From NCBI GenBank assembly GCA_902634515.1, contig CACPKH010000004.1, positions 1 through 64,000 on the forward strand: a stretch of 64,000 bases of DNA, given 5' to 3'. This DNA is from an uncultured Prochlorococcus sp. (GTDB lineage Bacteria > Cyanobacteriota > Cyanobacteriia > PCC-6307 > Cyanobiaceae). Below the pieces are notes generated by a model that saw only the letters and a list, made by a program, of their open reading frames with translations, did not search any database and was not told where the DNA came from. Both the position numbers and the translations under genes were made by a program. Numbering within the stretch: position 1 is the first letter of the stretch; the number at the start of each line of letters is the position of its first letter. Shown here piece after piece: positions 38,164 through 48,474 of the stretch.

Positions 38164-39966
38164 ATGACAACAGTAAAGTCAAATGTTGATTCCACTCGTT
38201 TAGAGAATACGGAGGACATCAAATCAACAGAAATTTCATCAACAGATAACTACTCTGAAGGAGATGAAAAGCTATCTGCCTTAAATACAGAATTACACTC
38301 TCAAGAAGGCTTCAGTTCCTTTGGATTTAGTGATGGGTTAATAAGAACACTTGAAAAGAAAGGCTATAAAGAACCTACTCCAATACAAAAAGAAGCCATA
38401 CCAGAATTAATGCTAGGAAGAGACTTGCTAGGTCAAGCTCAAACAGGTACAGGCAAAACAGCAGCATTTGCTTTACCAATTCTTGAAAGAATAAGCCCAA
38501 CAAATGGTCGTCCTCAAGTTCTTGTCCTTACACCAACTAGAGAACTTGCTTTGCAAGTTGCTGATTCATTTAATGCATATGCAGAGGGTCATCAGGGAAT
38601 AAAAATCTTAGCTGTGTATGGAGGTTCAGACTTTCGTTCTCAAATAAATGCACTGAAAAGAGGTGTTGATGTAGTTGTAGGAACTCCTGGCCGAGTGATG
38701 GACCATATGCGACAAAGTACTTTGCTTCAAAAAGAATTACAGACTCTAGTTTTAGATGAAGCTGACGAAATGCTTAGAATGGGTTTTATTGATGATATTG
38801 AATGGATTCTTGAGCAACTACCAGAAGAAAAGCAAATGATATTGTTTTCTGCAACTATGCCGTCAGAGATTAGACGATTATCTAAAAGATATCTACATAA
38901 TCCAGCAGAGATAACTATAAAGGCAAAGAAAAAAGATGCCCAATTAATTAGGCAAAAATATATAACTATACAAAACAGCTATAAACTTGCTGCATTAAAA
39001 AGAGTTTTAGAAATAAGTGCTAAAGAAGCCGTGATAATTTTCGCTAGAACCAAAGTAATTACACAAAGACTTGCAGAAGCATTAGAAGCTGCAAATCATA
39101 ATGTAGCAGTGCTTAATGGTGATGTTCCCCAGAATTTAAGAGAGAGAACAATTGAAAGATTAAAACTTGGAGGTATTGATATTTTAGTAGCTACAGATGT
39201 CGCCGCCAGAGGACTAGATGTAGAAAGAATCGAGCTTGTAATTAACTACGATATGCCATTTGATACTGAGGCATATGTTCATAGAATTGGAAGAACTGGT
39301 AGAGCTGGTAGGAATGGAGAAGCGATACTTTTCGTAAGCCCTAGAGAAAAATCTTACTTAAATAACTTAGAAAGAGTAGTTGGCCAAAAAATAGAAAAAA
39401 TGGAAGTCCCCAATAACGAATTTATTAATCAATTTCGGATAGAAAAGTTAAAAACAGAGCTTGCTTCTGAAACAGAAAATAAAAAAGATGATGATAAGGA
39501 AAGTTCAATCCTTAGCAAATTAGTTGATGAATTGGAAACAGAATTTGAAATGAGTCCCAGACAAGTTGCCATGAATGCATTGAAACTTGCTACTGGTAAA
39601 TCACAGCTATTAATCAATGAAGATGAAAGCTGGCTAACTAAACAAGACACTTTTCGTCGAAGGAATGAACGTTATGATGACAGAAGCAGATCTAGGCGAA
39701 GGAATTCTTTCGATTCAAGGTCACCAGAAAAAGATAAACAACGTTACAGATTGGATGTTGGCCATAAAGATCATGTAAAACCAGGAAATATCGTAGGTGC
39801 AATTGCAAATGAAAGTGGTTTAAAAGGGAAAATGATAGGTCGTATTCAAATCTTTGAAGACCACAGTTTGGTTGATCTACCAAAAGGAATGCCAACAAAT
39901 ATATTTCACAACCTTAAAAGAGTTAAAGTAATGAATAAAGAATTAAATATAACTCTAAGCAATTAA
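38164..39966 (+). CDS. deaD: DEAD-box RNA helicase (CsdA/DeaD type)
   Basis: Unwinds RNA duplexes with ATP and helps ribosome assembly and cold adaptation. The 600-residue protein has an acidic N-terminal tail, then Q-motif, AQTGTGKT (about 93-100), PTRELALQ, TPGRVMD, DEADEML (about 197), SAT, VATDVAARGLD and HRIGRTGRAGR. After about residue 500 comes a charged RSRSRRR linker and a DbpA/CsdA-type RNA-binding domain (about 530-590, with VGAIANESGL and IGRIQIFEDHSLVDLP). A frame stop directly precedes ATG 38164, fixing the start. A hairpin occupies its leader. Confidence 0.95.
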   Translation: MTTVKSNVDSTRLENTEDIKSTEISSTDNYSEGDEKLSALNTELHSQEGFSSFGFSDGLIRTLEKKGYKEPTPIQKEAIPELMLGRDLLGQAQTGTGKTAAFALPILERISPTNGRPQVLVLTPTRELALQVADSFNAYAEGHQGIKILAVYGGSDFRSQINALKRGVDVVVGTPGRVMDHMRQSTLLQKELQTLVLDEADEMLRMGFIDDIEWILEQLPEEKQMILFSATMPSEIRRLSKRYLHNPAEITIKAKKKDAQLIRQKYITIQNSYKLAALKRVLEISAKEAVIIFARTKVITQRLAEALEAANHNVAVLNGDVPQNLRERTIERLKLGGIDILVATDVAARGLDVERIELVINYDMPFDTEAYVHRIGRTGRAGRNGEAILFVSPREKSYLNNLERVVGQKIEKMEVPNNEFINQFRIEKLKTELASETENKKDDDKESSILSKLVDELETEFEMSPRQVAMNALKLATGKSQLLINEDESWLTKQDTFRRRNERYDDRSRSRRRNSFDSRSPEKDKQRYRLDVGHKDHVKPGNIVGAIANESGLKGKMIGRIQIFEDHSLVDLPKGMPTNIFHNLKRVKVMNKELNITLSN

Positions 39967-39981
39967 TAGGGAAGATACATT

Positions 39982-40260
39982 ATGAAAAAAGTTATTTTAA
40001 AAATAATAAGTATAATTTTAATGGGTGGAATTTTTGGAACATCATCAAATCAAGTAAGGAGTGAAGAAATTGAGAGCCTGATAACTAAGATCTGTCTTAA
40101 AGGTTTTATGGCAGAAATGACCTTGGCTGGAAAGACTCCTCCTTTTACTATGGGCAAGTTTGCTTGCGATTGTTTCATGAAAAAGATTTCAACTGGATTG
40201 GATATCGAATCTGCTCAATCGATTTGTAGGGAAGAAACCTCAAAGAGGTTTAATATTTAA
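39982..40260 (+). CDS. Small exported cysteine-containing protein
   Basis: A 92-residue protein with a strong signal peptide (MKKVILKIISIILMGGIF) and likely cleavage near residue 28. The mature part has four Cys: one in KICLKG, two in ACDCF and one in SICREE. This spacing could form two disulphides or a metal site in the periplasm or lumen. It starts 15 bases after the RNA helicase gene, preceded by a plausible AGGGAAG ribosome site, and ends 12 bases before the ABC transporter. I do not recognise the family. Confidence 0.65.
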   Translation: MKKVILKIISIILMGGIFGTSSNQVRSEEIESLITKICLKGFMAEMTLAGKTPPFTMGKFACDCFMKKISTGLDIESAQSICREETSKRFNI

Positions 40261-40272
40261 ATAACATTAAAT

Positions 40273-42054
40273 ATGTCTAAAAAAGCAAATCAAAATTCTA
40301 ATGCTTTAAAAAGGCTTATAGCAAGTCAAAAAAAACAACGCTCCTTAATTATATGTGCTGCACTATGTTCAATAATCAACAAACTATTTGATCTCGCTCC
40401 TCCAGTATTAATCGGATTATCAGTAGATGTTGTGGTAAGAGAAAGCAACTCATGGCTAGGTGGACTTGGAATCAATAGTGTTCCAAACCAAATTGTATTT
40501 TTAGCAATTGTATCTTTTATTATTTGGAGTGCAGAATCATTATTTGAATATCTTTATGGATTATTATGGAGAAACCTAGCGCAAAGCACACAACATAATC
40601 TACGTGTAAAAGCATATAGCCATCTCCAAAGACTAGAGCAATCATTCTTTGAAAATGATAATTCTGGTCGACTGATGTCAATATTAAATGATGATATAAA
40701 TCAACTAGAACGGTTTTTAGATCAAGGTGCGAACCAAATACTTCAGTTGCTTGTAACGGTCTTAATTGTAGGTTTTGCTATGGCATATATTTCTCCTGGA
40801 GTCGCCATTTTTGCTTTTATACCAATTCCAGTGATATTTATTGGTTCTATAAGATTTCAAAAAAAATTAGCACCTAAATACAAAGATGTACGAGAAAAGG
40901 CAGGTGACATTGCATCAAGATTGAATAATAATCTTGGAGGAATGTTAACGATAAAAAGCTTTGCTACAGAAGCATGGGAATTAGAAAGGCTCAGATCAGA
41001 TAGTATTTCTTATCAGAAAAGCAATAGAAAGGCAATAAAATTATCTGCGGCTTTTATTCCTTTAATTAGATTTGCAATACTTTTTGCTTTCCTATCAATA
41101 TTAATAGTAGGAGGTCTTAAGGCTTGGAATGGAACTCTAGCAATAGGAACATATAGTTTCTTGGTTTTTATAACTCAAAGACTTCTTTGGCCTTTAACGA
41201 CCCTTGGTCATGTGCTTGATGAATATCAACGTTCAATGGCTTCTACAAATAGAGTATTAGATTTAATTGATACACCTATTAAGATCTCAGGAGGATCGAT
41301 ACGGCTATCGAATGTAAAAATAAAAGGAAAGATTAGCTTTAAGAATGTAAGTTTTAGCTACCAAAACAGACCAGAGCTATTAAAGAACTTCAATTTAGAA
41401 ATAGAACCTGGGCATACAATTGGAATTGTTGGTGCAACAGGATCTGGGAAAAGCACCATAGTCAAGCTGATTCTAAGATTATATTCAATAAATAATGGAA
41501 ATATTGAACTTGATGGAATAAAAATTGATCAACTTGATTTAAATGATTTACGTAAGGCAATAGCTTTAGTTAGTCAAGAGGTATATCTCTTCCATGGAAC
41601 TATCCGGGAAAACATTTCTTATGGCAATGAAAGAGCAACAATAAATCAAATAAAAAGAGCTGCTGAATTATCAGAATCCAAAGAATTTATTGAAAACTTG
41701 CCTGAAGATTATGAAACTATTGTTGGTGAACGTGGGCAAAGGTTATCATGTGGTCAATGCCAAAGGATTGCATTAGCAAGAGCAATCCTAAAAGATGCTC
41801 CAATACTTATTTTAGATGAAGCAACAGCTTCAGTTGATAATGAAACTGAAGCTGCAATTCAACGATCTCTCGCAAGAATCACATCTAACAGAACAACTCT
41901 TGTGATAGCTCATAGGCTAAGTACCGTGAAGAATGCAAATAAGATAATAGTGTTAGAAAAAGGTTCTATTGTAGAAACTGGCGACCATGACTCTTTATTA
42001 AAGCAGAGAGGAATTTATTATGATCTCTGGAATGTTCAGGCTGGATATAAGTAA
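40273..42054 (+). CDS. ABC transporter, fused permease and ATPase
   Basis: A 593-residue half-transporter of the exporter type (MsbA/HlyB-like), with six predicted membrane helices in the first 310 residues and an ATPase domain from about 340. Walker A GATGSGKST lies near residue 388, the Q-loop in LVSQEVYLF, Walker B LILDEATAS, and the switch His in IAHRLST. The signature motif reads LSCGQ rather than LSGGQ, near residue 490, and is followed by a second Cys. It probably works as a homodimer exporting lipids or small hydrophobic compounds; the substrate is unknown. Confidence 0.9.
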   Translation: MSKKANQNSNALKRLIASQKKQRSLIICAALCSIINKLFDLAPPVLIGLSVDVVVRESNSWLGGLGINSVPNQIVFLAIVSFIIWSAESLFEYLYGLLWRNLAQSTQHNLRVKAYSHLQRLEQSFFENDNSGRLMSILNDDINQLERFLDQGANQILQLLVTVLIVGFAMAYISPGVAIFAFIPIPVIFIGSIRFQKKLAPKYKDVREKAGDIASRLNNNLGGMLTIKSFATEAWELERLRSDSISYQKSNRKAIKLSAAFIPLIRFAILFAFLSILIVGGLKAWNGTLAIGTYSFLVFITQRLLWPLTTLGHVLDEYQRSMASTNRVLDLIDTPIKISGGSIRLSNVKIKGKISFKNVSFSYQNRPELLKNFNLEIEPGHTIGIVGATGSGKSTIVKLILRLYSINNGNIELDGIKIDQLDLNDLRKAIALVSQEVYLFHGTIRENISYGNERATINQIKRAAELSESKEFIENLPEDYETIVGERGQRLSCGQCQRIALARAILKDAPILILDEATASVDNETEAAIQRSLARITSNRTTLVIAHRLSTVKNANKIIVLEKGSIVETGDHDSLLKQRGIYYDLWNVQAGYK

Positions 42055-42096
42055 TTAAATTAAAAGTATTTAGTTCAAAAGATATGTAATGGCTTA

Positions 42097-42657
42097 TCAA
42101 TATATAATAGTAAAGGAAGAAACAACTCTTTCAAATAAATCCTTAACCCTAGGCCATCTTTCTTCGTTAGTACTTACAGCAAGAGTTAATAACGAGTTTC
42201 CATCAATTGCAACAGCTGCAAGTTCATGTCGGTCTCTATCAGGTAAATGTATCGAATATTCAATGTCATAAAAAGTTTTTCCATTTATTTCTCTTTTGCT
42301 TGCATCAACTAGTTCCGCTTGTCTATCTCCACCTGCAGGTGCTATGACCTTATTAATTAATTCACCGCCAACTTCCAAAGGGCTACCTAGCGTCTCTAGT
42401 TGAGTTGAGCTATTAGAAATATCAGAAATCACAAGACTAAGTGTTTCATCACTATTAATGACATCATGAAATACAACTTCAGGACCTCCAGTAACTGCAA
42501 CCCGTGTCCAACCAGTTGGATAAAAGAATCCATAACGACCATCTGATGTTTGGAAGGCCTCTAACCCAGCAGTAAGGCCAGAGCTGCAAGCGCTCAAAGC
42601 AAGAATGAGCAAGACAGGTCCTAAAAACCTAAAGCAAAACTTAGCAAGTTCTTTCAT
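42097..42657 (-). CDS. psbP: PsbP-family photosystem II lipoprotein (CyanoP-like)
   Basis: A lumenal extrinsic or assembly factor of photosystem II. I start it at the ATG at 42657, giving 186 residues; an upstream in-frame ATG at 42672 would add five. The N-terminus is a lipoprotein signal with lipobox LSAC (Cys 24). The mature domain has the PsbP pattern: [16 protein letters not shown], then VVFHDVI and SLVISDI, and a central [15 protein letters not shown] block. It is convergent with the ABC gene and head-to-head with recR, so promoters must lie within or very near the coding sequences. Confidence 0.9.
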   Translation of the reverse strand: MKELAKFCFRFLGPVLLILALSACSSGLTAGLEAFQTSDGRYGFFYPTGWTRVAVTGGPEVVFHDVINSDETLSLVISDISNSSTQLETLGSPLEVGGELINKVIAPAGGDRQAELVDASKREINGKTFYDIEYSIHLPDRDRHELAAVAIDGNSLLTLAVSTNEERWPRVKDLFERVVSSFTIIY

Positions 42658-42773
42658 TGAAAATTTGCACACTTTTATATTCTGACTATGACAGGAATCA
42701 TCTGCAAAAGACCAACCAAAATGAACATTTAAGTGAAAACACTGCTAGAACACTATTAGTCTGCAAAAGAACA

Positions 42774-43370
42774 CTGAGCGGCTTTACAAGACCACTGGCA
42801 AATCTAATTGACCAATTTGAACAACTACCTGGAATTGGTCCTAAAACAGCGCAAAGGCTTGCATTACATTTACTAAGACAACCAGAGGATAAAATCAAAA
42901 ATTTTTCAAATGCATTACTCAATGCAAGGAACCAAGTTGGTCAATGTAAAAAATGTTTCCATCTAACGGCAAACACAGAATGCGAGATTTGTTGCAATCA
43001 AAACAGAGAAAAGGACTTGATTTGCGTTGTGGCTGATTCGAGAGACTTATTAGCTTTAGAAAGAACTAGAGAATATAAAGGTGTTTATCATGTTCTAGGT
43101 GGATTAATTTCTCCAATGGATGGAATAGGACCAGAATTGTTAAACATTTCAAGCTTGATAGAAAGAGTAAGCAATGAAGAAATCAAGGAAGTCATTCTTG
43201 CTCTGACACCAAGTGTTGAAGGAGATACAACAAGTCTTTATCTAGCAAAATTATTAAAGGTCTTTGCAAAAGTTACTCGAATAGCTTATGGCCTACCAGT
43301 AGGTAGTGAACTTGAATATGCTGATGAAATAACTCTTGCTCGTGCCCTTGAGGGACGGAGAGACATCTAA
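42774..43370 (+). CDS. recR: Recombination mediator protein RecR
   Basis: Acts with RecF and RecO to load RecA on gapped DNA. Homology-like sequence begins at [21 protein letters not shown]. From the CTG at 42774 the protein would have 198 residues, the usual RecR size. The open frame extends back to TTG 42657, but that would add 39 atypical residues and collide with the psbP start, so I prefer the CTG, an unusual initiation codon. It contains the helix-hairpin-helix [14 protein letters not shown], a four-Cys zinc site (CKKC and CEIC) and a Toprim domain. It lies 13 bases before lipA. Confidence 0.88.
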   Translation: MSGFTRPLANLIDQFEQLPGIGPKTAQRLALHLLRQPEDKIKNFSNALLNARNQVGQCKKCFHLTANTECEICCNQNREKDLICVVADSRDLLALERTREYKGVYHVLGGLISPMDGIGPELLNISSLIERVSNEEIKEVILALTPSVEGDTTSLYLAKLLKVFAKVTRIAYGLPVGSELEYADEITLARALEGRRDI

Positions 43371-43383
43371 GAGGTTAGTTTAA

Positions 43384-44304
43384 ATGCCTACCAAAGATAG
43401 ACAAACAAAGTTTAGTAAAGTTATGCCTAAGGAGCGTCTTCCTTCCTGGATAAAGCCTGTAATTGGAAGAGTATCTCAAATTGAGAAAGTACAAAAATTA
43501 GTTAAAGCAAATAGATTGCACACAATTTGTGAAGAAGGGCGTTGTCCCAACCGTGGTGAATGCTATGCCTCTGGGACTGCAACATTCTTGCTCGGTGGCT
43601 CAATTTGCACTAGGAGTTGTTCCTTTTGCCAAGTAGATAAAGGTATCCCTGTTTTACAAAAGGATTCGAACGAAGCCATTCGAGTAGCAAATGCAGTAAA
43701 AGAATTAGAACTTAATTACGTAGTCCTTACTTCTGTAGCAAGAGATGATTTACAAGATCATGGAGCCAGTCTCTTTACCGATGCTATCTGTGCCATTAGA
43801 AAATTAATTCCAAATATAAAAATAGAAATACTTACCCCTGACTTCTGGGGTGGTAGTAGAGATTCTATAAAAGCAATTGAGCTTCAAAAGAATCGTCTTA
43901 AAACTGTTTTATCGGCTAAACCAATATGTTTTAACCACAACCTAGAAACAGTTGAAAGGTTGCAAAGAATCGTTCGAAGAGGAGCTACGTATCAGCACTC
44001 ATTAAGTTTATTAAAAGCATCAAGAGAGATTGCTCCGGATATTCCAACAAAATCTGGACTAATGCTTGGCCTTGGTGAAGATTATAATGAAATAATTGAA
44101 ACTCTTAAAGACCTGAGAAAAGTTGGTTGTCAACATTTAACCATTGGACAATACTTACGTCCCTCACTTGCACACATACCGGTTCAGAAATACTGGCATC
44201 CTAAGGAATTTAAAGAGTTTGCAGAAATAGCTATTGACATAGGTTTTGCGAAAGTTAGCAGTGGTCCTCTAATAAGAAGTAGTTATCATGCAGAAAATGG
44301 ATAA
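43384..44304 (+). CDS. lipA: Lipoyl synthase
   Basis: A radical S-adenosylmethionine enzyme inserting two sulphur atoms into protein-bound octanoate. The 306-residue protein has the auxiliary cluster motif with Cys 49, 54 and 60 ([12 protein letters not shown]) and the radical SAM motif CTRSCSFC with Cys 75, 79 and 82. The family-specific C-terminal segment RSSYHAE supplies the Ser ligand of the auxiliary cluster. The length is normal. Cyanobacteria often hold two lipA copies; which one this is cannot be told here. It follows recR by 13 bases, without evident functional link. Confidence 0.94.
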   Translation: MPTKDRQTKFSKVMPKERLPSWIKPVIGRVSQIEKVQKLVKANRLHTICEEGRCPNRGECYASGTATFLLGGSICTRSCSFCQVDKGIPVLQKDSNEAIRVANAVKELELNYVVLTSVARDDLQDHGASLFTDAICAIRKLIPNIKIEILTPDFWGGSRDSIKAIELQKNRLKTVLSAKPICFNHNLETVERLQRIVRRGATYQHSLSLLKASREIAPDIPTKSGLMLGLGEDYNEIIETLKDLRKVGCQHLTIGQYLRPSLAHIPVQKYWHPKEFKEFAEIAIDIGFAKVSSGPLIRSSYHAENG

Positions 44305-44317
44305 TTCTAAGAACCCT

Positions 44318-44830
44318 TTACCCGTCTAAACACTTTTCCCAACGACTTAGACTAGCCGCAAATACAGCCTCACAATCTGCTGTCATTAAGGCTCCTGCAC
44401 CACCCCAAACAAGTCTTAATGGTAAGTCAATGGGTGAAGCACCAACTTCCTTAATGACTTGAAAACCTCGCATTTGAAAATAGCGAATCAATTTTTTATG
44501 TTGAGAATCCTCATCATAAATGGCTAATAATCTTGCTTGTCTACATGGTGTTGTCTCAATTGCCCATGACATTGTGGCTGCCCAAATCAAGTGCCCTATG
44601 CAATGAGGGGAACCTGTCCTTACCTGCATTGTGTCAAGTTGTAATCCATTTATACCTGGATATGCCCAGGCCTTCATTTCACCTAAGAGTTTTATCTTTG
44701 TAGAGTCGGTTTGACTTCCAACAACCAACCTTAATGTCCATAAATTAAGAGGCCTTCTTACCTGAATCCTTAACAAGTACCCCTCTATAGAGGCTTGTTC
44801 CTCTAATTTAGCCAATCGACTAATAGTCAT
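44318..44830 (-). CDS. Conserved protein with acetyltransferase-like fold
   Basis: A 170-residue soluble protein. The middle of the chain (IGHLIWAATMSWAIETTPCRQARLLAIYD, then HKKLIRYFQMRGFQVI) has the strand-helix rhythm of GNAT acetyltransferases, including the arrangement of a lining helix and the final RYF..GF segment. However, the acetyl-CoA pyrophosphate loop is not clearly conserved, so catalytic activity is uncertain. The start overlaps the stop of trhO by 4 bases, placing it last in the lysA-to-here run. The gene is convergent with lipA. I do not recognise a named family. Confidence 0.55.
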   Translation of the reverse strand: MTISRLAKLEEQASIEGYLLRIQVRRPLNLWTLRLVVGSQTDSTKIKLLGEMKAWAYPGINGLQLDTMQVRTGSPHCIGHLIWAATMSWAIETTPCRQARLLAIYDEDSQHKKLIRYFQMRGFQVIKEVGASPIDLPLRLVWGGAGALMTADCEAVFAASLSRWEKCLDG

Positions 44831-45786
44831 GCGCTAGGCCAAATAGTATTTCCTGGTAGACGTCTGGCCAAATTATGTATATGTTTTTGCCTTTCGGCAA
44901 AGCGAGCTCTATCTTCATCAGAAAATTGACTTGCGCAATAGTGGCATTGAATGCCAGAAATATATTCGGGCTTGTCCCGATCAATAGGCGACAAAGGCAT
45001 TCCACATGCATAGCAAAGTTTATGGATGCCAGGGTCAAGTTTATGATTTAGTGCAACTCTTTGATCAAAGACAAAACATTCCCCTTCCCAAAGGCTTTCC
45101 TCCTCTGGGACTTCTTCTAGATAACGAAGTATTCCACCATGTAAATGATGTACCTCAGAAAAACCTTCATTTAATAAATACGAGGTTGCTTTCTCACAAC
45201 GAATTCCTCCTGTGCAGAACATTGCTATTTTCTTTGTCTTGTCACCTTTCACAAGTGTTTTCAAGTGTTGGTCAACCCATGTTGGAAAGTCACGAAAAAT
45301 ATCTGTATGAGGATTAACTGAACCAGAAAATGTGCCAACAGAAACTTCATATTCATTACGAGTATCAATTACTAATGTATTTGGATCATCAAGAAGATTA
45401 TTCCAATCCTTTGGTTCAACATAATTTCCCGACAATTTTGAAGGATTAATATCAGCAACACCCATAGTTACGATTTCTTCCTTTATTCGAGATTTAAACT
45501 TTCTGAATGCTTGCTTTCTAGTCCAACTAAACTTAACTTCAAAATCACATTGATCAACGATTTCCTTCAATTTATTGAGCATACTAGCTATACCTTCTTT
45601 TGAACCACAAATTGTTCCGTTAATCCCTTCATGTGCGACTAAAATACTACCCCTTACATCTAGTTCTTTTGCAAGGTTTATAAGATCAATTGGTAAAGAG
45701 TTTAATACATCATCTTCTAATTGGTTAAAGCAATAAAAAGCAGCTACCTGTAAATAGACATTGCATTTGTTATTACTATCTCTCAT
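44827..45786 (-). CDS. trhO: tRNA uridine-34 hydroxylase (rhodanese family)
   Basis: Hydroxylates uridine at the tRNA wobble position on the way to 5-methoxyuridine-type bases. From the ATG at 45786 it has 319 residues; an upstream start at 45810 would lie deeper inside bioB. An N-terminal ferredoxin-like domain (with [13 protein letters not shown]) precedes a rhodanese domain containing the active-site segment [11 protein letters not shown]. The nucleophile Cys is residue 191 from this start. The C-terminal part has a Cys-rich zinc-like motif (CYACGMP and CHYC). It overlaps bioB by 11 bases, suggesting coupled translation. Confidence 0.92.
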   Translation of the reverse strand: MRDSNNKCNVYLQVAAFYCFNQLEDDVLNSLPIDLINLAKELDVRGSILVAHEGINGTICGSKEGIASMLNKLKEIVDQCDFEVKFSWTRKQAFRKFKSRIKEEIVTMGVADINPSKLSGNYVEPKDWNNLLDDPNTLVIDTRNEYEVSVGTFSGSVNPHTDIFRDFPTWVDQHLKTLVKGDKTKKIAMFCTGGIRCEKATSYLLNEGFSEVHHLHGGILRYLEEVPEEESLWEGECFVFDQRVALNHKLDPGIHKLCYACGMPLSPIDRDKPEYISGIQCHYCASQFSDEDRARFAERQKHIHNLARRLPGNTIWPSA

Positions 45787-46786
45787 ATAAATCCCAATTA
45801 ACCTTAACACCTGCTTTGGCCAGTAATGCTCTATCAGCAGAAATGGCTGGATTAGCAGTAGTTAATAAAGAGTCTCCATAAAAGATTGAATCCGCACCAG
45901 CAAGAAAACATAATATCTGAGCCTCCTCACCCAATTGTTCCCGCCCAGCACTAAGTCTAACCCTACTAAAAGGCATCAATATTCTTGCTGTAGCAACCAT
46001 CCTGACCATTTCCATAGGATCTACTGCAGAAAGATTCTCTAAAGGAGTCCCTTCAACAGCAACCAATGCATTTATTGGAACACTTTCAGGATGAGGGTTC
46101 ATGTTGGCTAAGACTTGAAGTAAAGAAGCTCTGTCTTTAATTGATTCACCCATCCCAATTATTCCTCCACAACAAACAGCAATACCCGCCGAGCGCACTC
46201 TTTCTAAAGTCTCAATTCGCTCTTGAAATGTTCTAGTTGAAATTATTTGATCATAATTCTCCGGGCTTGTATCAAGATTATGGTTATAAGCAGTTAACCC
46301 AGCTTCAGCCAAACGAAATGCCTGTGCATCAGTAAGCATTCCTGCTGTAACACATGCCTCTAATCCTAATTCCCTAACTCCTCTAACCATTTTTAACATT
46401 GAATCAAAATGGTGACCATCTCTGATTTCACGCCATGCCCATCCCATGCAAAATCTATCAGCACCAGAATCCTTAGCTGCTTTTGCTTGAGATAGCACCT
46501 GGTCAACCTCAAGATGATCAGGCTTAGCACTTACATCACTAGAGCTATGTATTGATTGAGGACAATAAGCACAATCTTCTTGGCAACCACCTGTTTTAAC
46601 ACTAAGTAGTGAGGAAAGTTGTACTTTATAACCTGGATTAGCTTTTCTGTGAACGATTTGGGCTTCCCATAAAAGATCCATTAAAGATTTTTCTAAAAGT
46701 GACTTTATTTCAGGCAAAGACCAATCATGTTTTGAATGAATTTGCTTTGATAATTCAGGTTTTAAATCAATTAAAGTCATAATCAA
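45776..46786 (-). CDS. bioB: Biotin synthase
   Basis: A radical SAM enzyme that inserts sulphur into dethiobiotin. The 336-residue protein has the radical SAM motif CQEDCAYC with Cys 68, 72 and 75. Other family landmarks are [23 protein letters not shown] and the late SAGREQLG segment with the Arg that ligates the [2Fe-2S] cluster. The length is standard. The start overlaps the end of uppS by 4 bases, and the end overlaps trhO. No other biotin gene is in the window. Confidence 0.96.
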   Translation of the reverse strand: MIMTLIDLKPELSKQIHSKHDWSLPEIKSLLEKSLMDLLWEAQIVHRKANPGYKVQLSSLLSVKTGGCQEDCAYCPQSIHSSSDVSAKPDHLEVDQVLSQAKAAKDSGADRFCMGWAWREIRDGHHFDSMLKMVRGVRELGLEACVTAGMLTDAQAFRLAEAGLTAYNHNLDTSPENYDQIISTRTFQERIETLERVRSAGIAVCCGGIIGMGESIKDRASLLQVLANMNPHPESVPINALVAVEGTPLENLSAVDPMEMVRMVATARILMPFSRVRLSAGREQLGEEAQILCFLAGADSIFYGDSLLTTANPAISADRALLAKAGVKVNWDLYER

Positions 46787-47589
46787 ATTTCTAAATTCCT
46801 CTTGTCTTTCGAGACATGTTTTAAGCCTCCAAATCTACGACATCTAGATTGGTAATCCAAAAGTGCTTTTATTAAGGCATTCTCATCAAAATCAGGCCAT
46901 AAAGTTTCTGTAATATAAATCTCCGAATAAGCCAATTGCCAAAGCAAGAAATTGCTAATTCGTCTTTCTCCACTAGTCCTAATTAGAAGATCAGGATCAA
47001 CTTCATTAGCTGTAGAAAGCTCAGCAGCAAAGACATTTTCATCTATCAATGCAGGATCTATCTCGCCATTGACTGACCTTAATGCAAGTCTTTGAGCTGC
47101 TTTTACTAATTCTCTCCTTCCTCCATAATTTGTACAGACATTAAAATTAATACCTGTGTTCTTTGCTGTGAGAGTTGTGGCTTCAAGTATTAAATCCTGC
47201 AATTCACTGGAAAGTTTTTCTAAGTCTCCTAAAAAACTTATTCTTACCTTTTGTAGTTTCAAAGATTCTAACTCTCTTTTTAAAACTCTTTTAAAAAGAG
47301 TCATTAAAAAACCAACTTCCTCTCCAGGTCTAGACCAATTTTCTGTAGAAAAGGCATATACCGTCAAAGCCCCTACTCCCCAATTACTGCATAATTTCAA
47401 AGTTGTCTTTAATGCATCAACTCCTGCTGTATGACCCATTGCTCGTGGTAGTCCCTTTGCCTTTGCCCAACGACCATTACCATCCATGATTACAGCAATA
47501 TGTTCTGGTATCCGAAGGGGATCTAATTCCTTCGGAAAAGAAAAAGTGAGACGTTTTTCTTGAGGTGTGATTGACGAAGACTTCGTCAT
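46783..47589 (-). CDS. uppS: Isoprenyl transferase (undecaprenyl diphosphate synthase)
   Basis: Elongates farnesyl diphosphate by cis-condensation to the C55 carrier used in peptidoglycan and polysaccharide synthesis. The 268-residue protein has the catalytic segment [16 protein letters not shown] with Asp 36, then [32 protein letters not shown] and [23 protein letters not shown] in the expected order. A variable N-terminal tail of about 28 residues precedes it. It overlaps both cdaA (upstream) and bioB (downstream) by 4 bases. Confidence 0.95.
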   Translation of the reverse strand: MTKSSSITPQEKRLTFSFPKELDPLRIPEHIAVIMDGNGRWAKAKGLPRAMGHTAGVDALKTTLKLCSNWGVGALTVYAFSTENWSRPGEEVGFLMTLFKRVLKRELESLKLQKVRISFLGDLEKLSSELQDLILEATTLTAKNTGINFNVCTNYGGRRELVKAAQRLALRSVNGEIDPALIDENVFAAELSTANEVDPDLLIRTSGERRISNFLLWQLAYSEIYITETLWPDFDENALIKALLDYQSRCRRFGGLKHVSKDKRNLEI

Positions 47590-48446
47590 TGCAAATTGTC
47601 CTTAACTGAAATCGAGGTTGAGAGATTTTCCGAAGAAGTTGGCACATTGGAGGGCTTAGAAACCACTTTAACGGTTGATGAACTAGAGAACTCCTTTAGT
47701 AAATCCAATAATCTACTGCTAGTTATAGGTCTTTCAAGTCGGCCTTGGCTAGCAAGAGATAAAGTTCCTGTCTCTTCAGATACAACAACACAAATACACC
47801 TATCAAAACGTTCAGTAATTCCTAAAGCTGCCAAGTGCCTTGTGCCATAGCGGCTAATCCCTTGCCTAGACAAAGGTAAAATAACTCCAGCAGAGATTAT
47901 CCTATTCCCTTTCAGCAAAAGTGCACCATCATGCAGAGGTGTGTCTGCTGCAAAAAGATTTAATATCAATTCAGTAGAAACTTGAGCATCAATAGGAATA
48001 CCTGGATAAAGGAAATCCTCGGGGCGCAGATCACTGCCCATATCAAGTACTATCAAAGCTCCTCGTCTATTTTGAGATAATTTTCCTGCTGCTTCAGTTA
48101 AATAAGAAACTGTATTAGCATTTGATTGAAATTCTTTTTGAGTATTACCAATTAGAACAGCTAAGCGACCAGTGCCAAGAAGTTCCATCAACCGTCTTAA
48201 TTCTCCTTGCCATAAAATTGATAAGGACAAAGAGCAAACTAAAACTAATCCTCCCACTAATTCAGAAGTAATTGGAAGATTTGCAAACCGTTTAACAAAC
48301 CAAGCTAGTGAAACTAAAAATAAATATCCTCTAAGCAGCCAAAGTGTTCTTGGCTCTTTAACCCTTGAAAAAAGTAAGATTCCAAGACAAAATGCCAACA
48401 GTAAATCGAGCAAAAAAGGCCAATTATTTAACCACCAAGAAATCAC
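47586..48446 (-). CDS. cdaA: Diadenylate cyclase (CdaA type)
   Basis: Makes cyclic-di-AMP from two ATP. The 286-residue protein has three N-terminal hydrophobic helices (about 8-27, 34-52, 60-78) and a DAC domain. The catalytic DGA is at residues 173-175. The second motif, RHR in most relatives, reads RHL (203-205) within [13 protein letters not shown], and [10 protein letters not shown] follows. The Arg-to-Leu change merits attention but may be a lineage feature. The 4-base overlap with uppS and proximity to lysA place it beside cell-wall precursor genes, in keeping with known links between c-di-AMP, osmotic balance and the wall. Confidence 0.9.
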   Translation of the reverse strand: MISWWLNNWPFLLDLLLAFCLGILLFSRVKEPRTLWLLRGYLFLVSLAWFVKRFANLPITSELVGGLVLVCSLSLSILWQGELRRLMELLGTGRLAVLIGNTQKEFQSNANTVSYLTEAAGKLSQNRRGALIVLDMGSDLRPEDFLYPGIPIDAQVSTELILNLFAADTPLHDGALLLKGNRIISAGVILPLSRQGISRYGTRHLAALGITERFDRCICVVVSEETGTLSLASQGRLERPITSSRLLDLLKEFSSSSTVKVVSKPSNVPTSSENLSTSISVKDNLQ

Positions 48447-48474
48447 TCAATCAGCCCATCTATGTTAAATGTAC

